Assembly (NCBI RefSeq): GCF_005765165.1
Contig: NZ_VCIW01000019.1
Coordinates: forward strand, 1-64,000
Length of the DNA stretch: 64,000 bases
Origin: Paenibacillus antri
GTDB lineage: Bacteria; Bacillota; Bacilli; Paenibacillales; YIM-B00363
Reading direction: 5' to 3'
Within the stretch, counting starts at the first letter, position 1. Each line of letters starts with the position of its first letter. Of this stretch, positions 44,612-52,891 are shown piece after piece. The position numbers and the translations under genes were made by a program. The notes beneath the pieces are model-generated. The model did no database searches. It was not told the origin of the DNA and saw only the letters and a list, made by a program, of their open reading frames with translations.

Positions 44612-45616
44612 TTACAACGACCCTCCTGTACTCCGACGATGCGGCTCGGCGGATACCGGCGGCGGCGCAGGCGACATCCGCGGCGTTCGCTCCCGGCTTA
44701 GCAGCCGGCCGAAGAACGAGGCGAGCGACTGCTGGAACAGCATGCCGAGCACGACGGGCACGGCGACCGGCGGCGCGAAGTACGTCACCGCGAGCACCGC
44801 TCCCGCGCTAATGTTGCGCATGCCGCCGTTCAGCGTCAGCGCGACGATCGTGCCCCGATCGGCCTTCAGCCATCGCCCGGCCAGCCAGCCGAGCCCGTAG
44901 CCCGCCGCCGCCAGCGCGAGCACCGTCCCCGCGATGCCGAGCAGCCGGGCGTCGACGCGCTGCAGGTACGGCGCGACGACCGATGCGTTGATGGCGACGA
45001 CGACGCCCATCGCCACCTTCGAGAACGGGCTGAGACGCGGTCCCCACACTTCCTTGACGCGGCCGCGCGTCCACTGATTCAGCGCCATGCCGAGCAGCGA
45101 CGGCAGCACGATCATCCAGAACAGCCCCTGCATCATCGCGGCCGTATCCATCTGCACCTTCGCCCCGATCAAATAAGACACCGTATGCGGCACGACGAAC
45201 GGAGCCAGCATCGTGTCGACCAGAATGATGGAGAGCGTCAACGGCGTGTTGCCCTTCAGGATGGCGACCCAGACGAAGCTGGTGATGCCGGTCGGGATCG
45301 CCGCGGCGACGACGAGGCCGGTAATCGTATACGCGTCGTTCGGGTACAACGCATGCCCGACGGCGAGCGCCAGCAGCGGCATCGCCGCGTGGAGGATGCC
45401 CAGCGTAACGAAGAGAGGCATCGGATGGGCGAGCACGCCCATGAACTGCTTCAAGCTCATGCCGATGCTGCCCGAGAACGTCATGAACGCGAAAATCCAA
45501 GGCGTCCACTCCCGGTAGCCCGAGAGGTAGCCTCCAAGCAGGACGCCGATGCAGACGCTGACCGGCGTAATAAGCGGGAGCGCCTTCTCCAAGCCCGCAT
45601 TGATTCGTGCCAACAT
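44612..45616 (-). CDS. Bile acid:sodium symporter (BASS) family transporter
   Basis: 334 residues with about ten hydrophobic spans. The family features SGSIGMSLKQF, AAAIPTGITSFVWVAILKGNTPLTLSIILVDTMLAPFVVP and GGMRNISAGAVLAV are present. It probably co-transports sodium and a small organic acid such as pantoate or pyruvate derivatives; the substrate is unknown. The last 30 residues are a Pro/Arg/Ser tail. It starts divergently from chrA. Confidence 0.9.
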   Translation of the reverse strand: MLARINAGLEKALPLITPVSVCIGVLLGGYLSGYREWTPWIFAFMTFSGSIGMSLKQFMGVLAHPMPLFVTLGILHAAMPLLALAVGHALYPNDAYTITGLVVAAAIPTGITSFVWVAILKGNTPLTLSIILVDTMLAPFVVPHTVSYLIGAKVQMDTAAMMQGLFWMIVLPSLLGMALNQWTRGRVKEVWGPRLSPFSKVAMGVVVAINASVVAPYLQRVDARLLGIAGTVLALAAAGYGLGWLAGRWLKADRGTIVALTLNGGMRNISAGAVLAVTYFAPPVAVPVVLGMLFQQSLASFFGRLLSRERTPRMSPAPPPVSAEPHRRSTGGSL

Positions 45617-45752
45617 ATCGCGAACGCCTTCTTTTTCCGTTGTTGTCCCCTAATCGTAATGATCGACCGCCGCGCCGTCAATGGTTTTTACCCTCGCTTA
45701 ACACATGAATCCCGGCGCTATGCTAGAATGCTTCTGAGAGGAAGGGATTCGG

Positions 45753-46934
45753 ATGAAACACGGATGGCTGCAGTCGTTCGCGACCGCGCTGAAGCTGGGG
45801 CTGCTCTCGTTCGGGGGGCCTACGGCGCATATCGGATATTTTCGGGAAGAGTACGTAAATCGGAAAAAGTGGCTCGACGACCGCAGCTTCGCCGACCTGG
45901 TTGCGCTCTGTCAGCTGCTGCCGGGACCGGCGAGCAGCCAGGTCGGCATCGCGATCGGCTGGATGCGCGCCGGCTGGCTCGGCTCCCTCGCCGCATGGAT
46001 CGGCTTCACGCTGCCGTCCGCGGCGATTCTCGCCGCCTTCGCCTGGGTGCGGTCGTCCGTGCCGGGCGCGGCGGACGCCGGCTGGCTTCGCGGCCTCGAG
46101 CTGGCGGCGGTCGCCATCGTGGCGTCCGCCGTGCTCGGCATGGGCCGCACGCTGGCGCCGGACAAGCCGCGCGTCGCGATTCTCGTCGCGACCGCGGCCG
46201 CCGTGCTGCTGCTGCCGTACGCCTGGACGCAGGTCGCGGCCATCGCGGCCGCCGGCGCGATCGGCTTCGCGCTGAAGCGCGGCGCGGCACCGGCCGCCGA
46301 GGCGTCGCCTCCCGCCGCCGCGGCGCGCGGGCGCTTCGGCGCGGCGGCGCTGCTGCTCCTCTTCGCCGCGCTGCTCGTCGGGCTGCCGATCGCCCGCGAA
46401 GCCGGCGCCTTGCCGCCGCTGCTCTCGCTGTTCGAGAGCTTCTACCGCGCCGGGTCGCTCGTCTTCGGCGGCGGCCACGTCGTGCTGCCGCTGCTCGAGC
46501 GCGAGGTCGTGCCGAGCGGCTGGGTATCCGCCGAATCGTTCGCGGCCGGTTACGCGGCGACGCAGGCGATGCCGGGACCGCTGTTCACGTTCGCGTCGTA
46601 TCTCGGCGCCGACTCGCACGGCTGGGCCGGCGCGGCCGTCGCCACCGCGGCGATCTTCCTGCCCGGCTACCTGCTCGTCATCGGCGCGCTGCCGTTCTGG
46701 CAGTCGCTTCGCCGCATCGCCGGCGTCGCGCACGTCGTCTACGGCATCAATGCCGCCGTCGTCGGTCTGCTGCTCGCGGCGCTGTACGACCCGCTCTTCA
46801 CGGGCGCCGTGACCTCGTCCGCCGACTTCGCGATCGCCGCGGCGCTCTACGCCTTGCTCGCCTACTGGAAGCTTCCGCCGTGGGCGTTGGTCGCTGTCGC
46901 CGCGCTGACGGGCGCGGTCGTCTTCGGCTGGTAA
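45753..46934 (+). CDS. chrA: Chromate transporter ChrA (two-domain form)
   Basis: 393 residues, two homologous halves each with a CHR signature: FGGPTAHIGYF with QLLPGPASSQVGI, and FGGGHVVLPLL with QAMPGPLFTFASYLG. About ten to twelve membrane spans. The protein is a proton-driven chromate or anion exporter; in soil bacteria many copies have no resistance phenotype. An extended -10 (TGC-TAGAAT, 45721-45727) lies just upstream of the ATG. Confidence 0.94.
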   Translation: MKHGWLQSFATALKLGLLSFGGPTAHIGYFREEYVNRKKWLDDRSFADLVALCQLLPGPASSQVGIAIGWMRAGWLGSLAAWIGFTLPSAAILAAFAWVRSSVPGAADAGWLRGLELAAVAIVASAVLGMGRTLAPDKPRVAILVATAAAVLLLPYAWTQVAAIAAAGAIGFALKRGAAPAAEASPPAAAARGRFGAAALLLLFAALLVGLPIAREAGALPPLLSLFESFYRAGSLVFGGGHVVLPLLEREVVPSGWVSAESFAAGYAATQAMPGPLFTFASYLGADSHGWAGAAVATAAIFLPGYLLVIGALPFWQSLRRIAGVAHVVYGINAAVVGLLLAALYDPLFTGAVTSSADFAIAAALYALLAYWKLPPWALVAVAALTGAVVFGW

Positions 46935-46952
46935 CGCGATCGACGAACGAAT

Positions 46953-46995
46953 AAATCGACGCATCGATCCGGATCCCCGGTCGATGCGTCGATTT
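46953..46995. terminator. Bidirectional terminator between chrA and the deaminase gene
   Basis: A perfect 15-bp stem AAATCGACGCATCGA/TCGATGCGTCGATTT with a 13-nt loop; each strand leaves the stem with TTT. Confidence 0.9.
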
Positions 46996-47004
46996 CGTTT
47001 GCCT

Positions 47005-47487
47005 TCAATATTCCACTTTCCGTACCGAAGCGGCCCACGCCTCGAACGGCGCGGCGTAGCCCTCCGGCGTAATGCGAACCATCGGCAGCCGCCGATCCGC
47101 CATCGGCCGCTCCAGCTCGTCGTAAATAAACTTATCGTCGAACGCGATCGCCGCGGCTTCGTCCTTCGTGCCGGCGAAATATACCGCCTTCGGGCGCGCC
47201 CAGTAAATCGCCCCGATGCACATCGGACACGGCTCGCAGCTCGTGTACAGCTCGCAGTCCGAGAGCTGGAACGATCCCAAGACGCGGCACGCCTCGCGAA
47301 TCGCCTGCACCTCGGCGTGCGCCGTCGGATCGTTCTTCTTCGTCACCTCGTTCACCCCGGTCGCCACGATGCGACCGTCCTTCACGATGACGGCGCCGAA
47401 CGGCCCGCCGTTCCCGGTCGTTACGTTATTCTCGGCGAGTCGGACCGCTTCTTCCATGAAGCGCCGTTGCTCCTCTGTTCCGTTCAT
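47005..47487 (-). CDS. Nucleoside deaminase, guanine-deaminase type
   Basis: 160 residues of the cytidine-deaminase fold. The zinc site is H57-A-E59 (TAHAEVQAIREA) and C87-P-M-C90 (SCEPCPMC), complete with the catalytic glutamate. The C-terminal YAAPFEAWAASVRKVEY fits GuaD of B. subtilis, which swaps this end between subunits. It would deaminate guanine to xanthine. The start at 47487 follows AAGGGGG by 7 nt and lies 1 bp after the kinase stop, so the pair is co-transcribed. Confidence 0.88.
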   Translation of the reverse strand: MNGTEEQRRFMEEAVRLAENNVTTGNGGPFGAVIVKDGRIVATGVNEVTKKNDPTAHAEVQAIREACRVLGSFQLSDCELYTSCEPCPMCIGAIYWARPKAVYFAGTKDEAAAIAFDDKFIYDELERPMADRRLPMVRITPEGYAAPFEAWAASVRKVEY

Positions 47488-47488
47488 G

Positions 47489-48694
47489 TCATGCCCCCTT
47501 GGTTTCAATGATCGGCAGCCGAATGTCCACCTTCGTGCCGACGCCTTCCTCGCTCTCGATCGCGAGACGCCCGCCGTGCTGCTCGATGATGTTGAAGCTG
47601 ATCATCAGCCCGAGTCCGGTGCCGTTCTCCTTCGTCGTGAAGAACGCCTGGCCGAGCTTCGCGAGTTGCTCTCGCGAGATGCCGACGCCTTGATCCGCGA
47701 CGGTCACTCGCACGAAGGCGCCCTCGCGCTCCAGCGCAATCGTCAATTCCCCCCCGTTCGGCATCGCCTCGACGGCGTTCTTCAACACGTTCAAGAACAC
47801 CTGCTTGATCTTCGTCTCCTCGCAGCGCACGACGACGCCCTCCGCTCCGGGCCGGACGAGCGTCGCGATCTGCACGTTGTACAAGATCGCTTGCGTGTTC
47901 ACGAGCGTTAGGATCGCCTCGAGCAGAGGCATCAACGCTTTATTTTCGAAATCGAGCGCCTTCGGCTTCCCGAGCAACAGCAGCTCGCTGGTGATCGCGT
48001 GAATCCGGTCGATCTCCGAAAGCATGATCTGCGTGTAGTACGTCGGGTCGTTCTTATGGGACAGCTGCATAAAGCCCTTCAGGCTCGTAAGCGGATTGCG
48101 GATTTCATGCGCGATCCCGGCCGCCAGCTCGCCGACGACGGCCAGCTTCTCCGATTGCTGCAGCAGCTCGCGGTTCCGCTTCATCTCCGAGATGTCCTTC
48201 AGGATGCCGTACACGCCGACGATGCGGTTGCCTGACAACACCGGAACGTACGACACTTCGACGTCGACGTTCGTCTTGTCCTTGCAGACGCAGACGGAGT
48301 CGAAGTGCTGCGGACGTCCCTCCGCGGCCATGGCGAACGCCTCGCGGGCCCGGGGACGCCGATGCTCGGGGAACCAGGCATCGAACGGCATGCCCTGCAG
48401 CTCGCCCTTCGAATATCCGGTAAGCCGTTCGCTCTGCTCGTTCGTATCCATCGACTGCCCTTGCAGCGAGTACAGGCTTACGGCTTCCCGGGTGAATCGC
48501 ATCAGCCCCCGTTCCGCCGTCCGGATGTCCCGATAGAGTTTGCGCAGCGCCAGGCCGAAGACGGCGAAGAGGACGGCGTTCGATCCCGCGATCCATACGT
48601 ACCGCGCAGGCCCGACCAATACGCTGCTGAGCCACCAGTCGATCGCAAGTGCGACCGACGCCAAGGCGACGTACGCGACCGTTCTCATCCCCAT
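47489..48694 (-). CDS. Membrane PAS sensor histidine kinase (orphan)
   Basis: About 401 residues. Two N-terminal membrane spans (about 5-24 and 34-50) are followed by a PAS domain (about 70-175), HisKA with H196 (AHEIRNPLTSLKGFMQL) and HATPase (NAVEAMPNGG, DQGVGIS, GTGLGLMISFNIIEQHGG). The layout is like Bacillus KinB/KinD-type sporulation kinases; no response regulator is nearby. Start taken at 48694 behind AGGTGAGTGAGG; neighbouring in-frame starts change it by two residues. The guanine-deaminase gene follows within 1 bp. Confidence 0.9.
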   Translation of the reverse strand: MGMRTVAYVALASVALAIDWWLSSVLVGPARYVWIAGSNAVLFAVFGLALRKLYRDIRTAERGLMRFTREAVSLYSLQGQSMDTNEQSERLTGYSKGELQGMPFDAWFPEHRRPRAREAFAMAAEGRPQHFDSVCVCKDKTNVDVEVSYVPVLSGNRIVGVYGILKDISEMKRNRELLQQSEKLAVVGELAAGIAHEIRNPLTSLKGFMQLSHKNDPTYYTQIMLSEIDRIHAITSELLLLGKPKALDFENKALMPLLEAILTLVNTQAILYNVQIATLVRPGAEGVVVRCEETKIKQVFLNVLKNAVEAMPNGGELTIALEREGAFVRVTVADQGVGISREQLAKLGQAFFTTKENGTGLGLMISFNIIEQHGGRLAIESEEGVGTKVDIRLPIIETKGA

Positions 48695-48727
48695 CCTCAC
48701 TCACCTGCCTTCCGGTTCTTCGGAACA

Positions 48728-48763
48728 TAAAGAAGACCTAACTCCCGTTTAGAAAGCTAGGCC
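48728..48763 (-). terminator. Terminator after the DUF2294 gene
   Basis: On the reverse strand GGCCTAGCT pairs with AGTTAGGTC (9 bp, two G-U) and runs into TTCTTTAT. It separates the DUF2294 gene from the kinase gene. Confidence 0.7.
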
Positions 48764-48809
48764 ATGATAAGACGGCATCCAACGGATGTTTCTCTCATTT
48801 ACCGTTCCC

Positions 48810-49643
48810 TTATTTCAATTGAAAGCAGACGATGCCTTCGTCGTTCAGGAAATTCCAATCGACGAATACGTTCTCCAGCGGTCCTCCCAAGAGACGGGCG
48901 AAGACCGGGCTTTGCTGGAAGTGCTCCTTCTCCAGTCGATCCTTCGCGATGCGCAGCTCTCGGTCGAAGCCGCGTCCGAGAAGGGCTTTCTCGATCGGGA
49001 TCAGAATTCCGACGCGCATGACGACGATCAGCTTCGGCGCGATCGCGTGGATCTCTACCCCTTCGGGCACCTTCTGCACGTACCCGCTGATGCGATTCAC
49101 TTCCTCGCGGAACGCCTCGACGTCCATCGCGGTGCGCAGCGGCGGCAAGTCGATCGTCCGCGCGAAGGGGAGCTCCTTCTCGAAGACGGCGATGACGACG
49201 CCCGCGTTGTTGGCGTAGTTCCAATCGTGATAGAAGCGATCGACCTCGACGCCGAGCGATACGCTGATCACGCCCCTGAGCTCGGGAAGCATCGAGGAGA
49301 CGATGATCGACCGCGTCGTGTCGACGCTGTCTTCCTTGCCGTGCTGCAGCAGCACTTCTTCCATCGGGGAGAGAAATCCCCGGATCGTAATGACCAAAAA
49401 TCGGCTGCCGGCCGACGCGAAGCACGCTTCCGGGCCGCGCCCGAACTTCTGCCGCAGCAGCTTACTGACATAGCTGCTAATCTTCTTCAATTCCTCTTGA
49501 ATCATCATGTCCGCTCGCTTCACCGAATCCTCTTGGTCTGTTTCCATTCCAGATGAATCAGCGACTTCCATGACGCCAATCATGTCCATATTAGCATATT
49601 TTAGTACGTCCGGGAAGTCGTACGCGCTCCGGCGCATCGGCAT
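48810..49643 (-). CDS. DUF2294 domain-containing protein (two copies)
   Basis: About 277 residues, no signal peptide. Two similar halves are seen: the first around KISSYVSKLLRQKFGRGPEACFASAGSRFLVITIRGFLSPMEEVLL, the second around NRISGYVQKVPEGVEIHAIAPKLIVVMRVGILIPIEKALL, each followed by a strand ending in FYHDWNYANNAGVVIAVFE or FVDWNFLNDEGIVCFQL. This is the DUF2294 family; the function is not established. Start chosen at 49643 after GGAGGAACGGGA; an alternative ATG at 49670 is possible. It overlaps the remnant of uvsE. Confidence 0.82.
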   Translation of the reverse strand: MPMRRSAYDFPDVLKYANMDMIGVMEVADSSGMETDQEDSVKRADMMIQEELKKISSYVSKLLRQKFGRGPEACFASAGSRFLVITIRGFLSPMEEVLLQHGKEDSVDTTRSIIVSSMLPELRGVISVSLGVEVDRFYHDWNYANNAGVVIAVFEKELPFARTIDLPPLRTAMDVEAFREEVNRISGYVQKVPEGVEIHAIAPKLIVVMRVGILIPIEKALLGRGFDRELRIAKDRLEKEHFQQSPVFARLLGGPLENVFVDWNFLNDEGIVCFQLK

Positions 49644-49921
49644 TCCCGTTCCTCCGCGGCGTCTCGCCATTGCAATACCGCCCCCTCTACTCGTTTGATC
49701 CCTCGGATGCCGGCCGAATCCTCCGCGAGACGGAAGCATGCGAGGTCCTTCCGTTTCGCCTCCGCCATGACGTCGATCCGCGGCAGTCCCGCCTCGCGGC
49801 ATCCCTGGAGGAACGCGGCGATCGGCCCCAGCGCGCCGAAGCGCTTATAAGCGAACGTGGAACTCGGCGTATTATTGAAGAGGGCGAGCGCCGTCGACAC
49901 GTAACCGAGACGTATTTCCAT
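49601..49921 (-). pseudogene. uvsE: UV damage endonuclease UvsE with an internal in-frame deletion
   Basis: The 106-codon frame joins two separate parts of UvsE. Residues 1-32 (MEIRLGYVSTALALFNNTPS, then YKRFGALG) match the N-terminus of the roughly 300-residue TIM-barrel enzyme, and residues about 34-86 (FLQGCREAGLPRIDVMAEAK, then KDLACFRLA and GIRGIKRVEGAVLQW) match its C-terminus. About 225 residues of the barrel, with the metal site and DNA-probing residues, are missing, so it cannot be active. A ribosome site (GGAGG) remains. It runs 42 bp into the DUF2294 gene. Confidence 0.82.
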
Positions 49922-49995
49922 GACGTCAGCGTCCTCCGTCGACCGTTGTACCTTTACTTTTTCCCAGAATCGAACAATTCACCCGTAACGACGAC

Positions 49996-50026
49996 GAGCC
50001 GGCCCGGGATGTTCCCGGGCCGGCTC
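49996..50026. repeat. Perfect 13-bp inverted repeat after the DUF420 gene
   Basis: GAGCCGGCCCGGG, five bases, CCCGGGCCGGCTC. It lies 15 bp after the DUF420 stop and probably acts as a factor-dependent or weak terminator, since no T-run follows on either strand. Confidence 0.75.
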
Positions 50027-50040
50027 GAAACGCGCCTTCG

Positions 50041-50574
50041 TTATGCGTAATACGGCGAAATCATCAAGTAGACGACGACGCCCGTCAAGCTGACGTACAG
50101 CCAGATCGGCATCGTCCACCGCGCGATCTTGCGATGCTTCGCCGTCTGATTCGTCAATCCGCGCGCCGTCGTCACGAGCGCCAGCGGCACGATGGCGATG
50201 GCGAGCAGGATGTGCGTGATCAGGATGAAGAAGTATACGTACCGAAGCGCGCCTTCGCCGCCGTACGCCGTCGATTCCGTCGCGTAATGGTATGTCACGT
50301 ACGACAGCAGGAACAGCGTCGTCGACGCGAACGCCGCGAAGATGAAATTGCGATGCATCCGGATGTTGCGCTGCTTAATGAAGAAGAGCGCCGCCAGCAG
50401 GAAGACGAACGTGAAGCTGTTGAAGATCGCGTTCAGCATCGGGAGGATCGTCCAGTCGATATGATCGAGCCCCTCGGCCTCCGGCAGGAAAAACAGGATC
50501 GCCACGAGCGCGTTGATCGCGATGGACAGCGTCACGATGAGAGGGGTATAGTTCCGTTCTTGAGTCGGTGCCAC
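50041..50574 (-). CDS. DUF420 (YozB/CtaM-like) membrane protein
   Basis: About 177 residues with five membrane spans (near 10-28, 40-60, 75-95, 110-132 and 150-172). Conserved histidines occur in MHRNFIFAAF, SYVTYHYAT and ITHILLA, as in DUF420. The S. aureus homologue CtaM is needed for maturation of heme-copper oxidases, so a role in cytochrome oxidase assembly is likely. I chose the GTG at 50574 (APTQERNYTP) behind AAGGACGGG; the frame is open 23 codons further. Confidence 0.82.
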   Translation of the reverse strand: MAPTQERNYTPLIVTLSIAINALVAILFFLPEAEGLDHIDWTILPMLNAIFNSFTFVFLLAALFFIKQRNIRMHRNFIFAAFASTTLFLLSYVTYHYATESTAYGGEGALRYVYFFILITHILLAIAIVPLALVTTARGLTNQTAKHRKIARWTMPIWLYVSLTGVVVYLMISPYYA

Positions 50575-50700
50575 TTGATTCCCGTCCTTATCCTTGGAAT
50601 ACGTGCTACCTCCATCATAATGAAAACGAACCGCCTCGCGCAAACTCCCGCCCCCGATGTAACCAAACGTTCACACTTCGACTTCCGCCGCGAATCCGGA

Positions 50701-52833
50701 TTACGCCTGCGCCGCGATGGCGGGCGTACCGGCGGCCGTCCCGGAGGACGTCGGCGCGCCGGCTTCCGCTCTCGCTCCGCCCTGCTGCAGCTGATACATC
50801 TGGTAGTACTTCCCGCCGAGCGCCATCAGCTCGTCGTGGCTGCCGCGTTCGGCGACGACGCCCCGATCAAGCACGAGAATCTGGTCGGCGCTCTTGATCG
50901 TCGACAGTCGATGCGCGATGACGAACGTCGTGCGCCCTTGCTTCACGACGTCCAGCGCCTCTTGGATGACCGCTTCCGTCTCGGTGTCGATGTTCGACGT
51001 CGCTTCGTCCAGAATCAGAATGGCGGGATCGTAAGCGAGCGCGCGGGCGAACGAGATGAGCTGGCGCTGGCCTGCGGAGAGCGTGCTGCCCTTCTCGATG
51101 ACGGGCTCGTCGATGCCGTTCGCGAGCGATGCCAGCATCCGCTCGCCGCCGACGTCCTTCAGCGCCTTCTCGATGCGCTCGCGCGAGATGGACGGATCGT
51201 CCAGCGATACGTTCGAGGCGATCGTGCCCGTGAACAGGAACGGATCCTGCAGCACGATGCCCATATGGCGGCGCAGCGTCTGCCGCGGCAGCGTGTTGAT
51301 GTCGACGCCGTCCACCGTAATCCGGCCGGAGTCGACGTCGTAAAACCGGAAGAGCAGGTTCAAGATGGAGCTCTTGCCCGAGCCGGTATGCCCGACGAGG
51401 GCCACCGTCTGGCCTTGCTTCGCCTCGAACGAGATGCCCTTGAGCACCGGCTCCCCTTCCTTATAAGAGAAGCAGACGTCGTCGAATTTCACGTCGCCGC
51501 GGTACCGAGGCATCGTCTCGTCCGATACGTCCTCTCCCTTCTCGTCCAGCAGAACGAACACCCGCTCCGCGCTGACGAGCGCCTGCTCGAGGTTCGGCAG
51601 CTGGTTGACGATGTTGACGACCGGCTGGAACATCCGGTTCAGGTAGTCGACGAACGCGTACAGCACGCCGAGCGACACCGCGCCCTGCACCCCGTTGATC
51701 GAGACGCCGCCGAAATACCAGATCATCGCGACGAAGGCGACGTTCCGGAACACGCCGACCAGGTTGTGCGACGTCAGCGAGTTCAGGCGCAGCATCTTGT
51801 TGCGGTAGTCGAAGTACCGCGTGTTCATCGTCTCGAACTCCGTCTCCGTCTGCTTCTCGCGGCGGAACGCCTGGATGATCGGCATGCCTTGGATCGATTC
51901 GTTGATCATGCCGTTCATCTCGCTCAGCGTGGACCGAATGACGCGGTTGTAGCCCGCCGCGAACTTCCGGTACACGACGATCCACAGCGCGAGCAGCGGA
52001 ATGACGATCGTGCAGGCGAGCGCGAGCCGCGCGTCCAGGAAGAACATCGCTCCGATAATCGCCAGGATATATAAGGTCCCTGAGAAAAAGTTCGCGAGCA
52101 CCGTCACGTACAGCTCTTTAATCGCTTCGGTGTCGTTCGTAATACGCGAGACGACCTTGCCGGCCGGCAGGTTGTCGAAGTAACGGATCGGCAGCTTGTT
52201 GATGTGCGCGAACACGTCGTCGCGCATCTTGCGGATGATCCGGTTCGCCGACGCCTGCAAATAATACCGCTGCCCCCAGCTGAAGCCGGCCGAGACGAGC
52301 AGCAGTCCCAGATACAGCCAGGACAGCTGCAGAATGCCGTCGACCTCCGGGCGGTAGAAGGCGAAGATGTCGGCGTTCGATAAGACGCTCGCCTCGTAGA
52401 CGCGGCTCTCGCCGCCGCGTACGATACGAAGGCTGCCGTCCTCGGTGATCGACCGCTCGCCGTCCGTTTCGATCCCGCCGGGCACGAAGACGAACCCGCG
52501 GCCGACCTGCAGCACGCGCGCCTCCTCGCCCCGGGCTTCGCCTTCGGCGAACCGGTCCGCCCGCTTCCAGAGCGCGCCTTCGAACGGCACCGTCTTCGCG
52601 TCCTCGGCCGTCGCGCGGTACCACGATTGCTCGATGCCCGCGATGTGCACATCGATCATGCGCTTCGCGATGAACGGGCCGACGAGCTCCGTGCCGATCG
52701 CGATCAGCAGCATCGCGAGCGCGAAAATAATCGTTTTCTTATAGGTCATTGCATATTGGAACAGTCGCTTCCCCGGCTTCGCGCGTCGTACCGCGTCCCG
52801 GTCCAGCTCCCATTCGAAGTCCTCGTCATGCAT
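50701..52833 (-). CDS. ABC exporter half, consensus ATPase site (BmrD/YheH-like)
   Basis: 710 residues: six-span exporter membrane domain, then an ATPase. Between spans 1 and 2 lies an extra extracytoplasmic insertion of about 100 residues (about 65-165), a known trait of BmrD/YheH. The ATPase has GHTGSGKSS, LSAGQRQ and Walker B ILILDEATSNID with the catalytic glutamate. A low-complexity Ala/Thr tail ends it. It forms a heterodimer with the product of the gene 58 bp upstream, for drug export. Confidence 0.9.
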   Translation of the reverse strand: MHDEDFEWELDRDAVRRAKPGKRLFQYAMTYKKTIIFALAMLLIAIGTELVGPFIAKRMIDVHIAGIEQSWYRATAEDAKTVPFEGALWKRADRFAEGEARGEEARVLQVGRGFVFVPGGIETDGERSITEDGSLRIVRGGESRVYEASVLSNADIFAFYRPEVDGILQLSWLYLGLLLVSAGFSWGQRYYLQASANRIIRKMRDDVFAHINKLPIRYFDNLPAGKVVSRITNDTEAIKELYVTVLANFFSGTLYILAIIGAMFFLDARLALACTIVIPLLALWIVVYRKFAAGYNRVIRSTLSEMNGMINESIQGMPIIQAFRREKQTETEFETMNTRYFDYRNKMLRLNSLTSHNLVGVFRNVAFVAMIWYFGGVSINGVQGAVSLGVLYAFVDYLNRMFQPVVNIVNQLPNLEQALVSAERVFVLLDEKGEDVSDETMPRYRGDVKFDDVCFSYKEGEPVLKGISFEAKQGQTVALVGHTGSGKSSILNLLFRFYDVDSGRITVDGVDINTLPRQTLRRHMGIVLQDPFLFTGTIASNVSLDDPSISRERIEKALKDVGGERMLASLANGIDEPVIEKGSTLSAGQRQLISFARALAYDPAILILDEATSNIDTETEAVIQEALDVVKQGRTTFVIAHRLSTIKSADQILVLDRGVVAERGSHDELMALGGKYYQMYQLQQGGARAEAGAPTSSGTAAGTPAIAAQA

Positions 52834-52891
52834 ACGTTGGGATCCCTCCCGCTTTCTCTATATTGTCTTCGGCATAGTCTTCGGCGGTCCG

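Noticed and set aside
49996-50026. 13-bp inverted repeat as a possible transposon end
   Set aside because: No transposase, no second copy and no target duplication; position after a stop codon fits a transcript end better.
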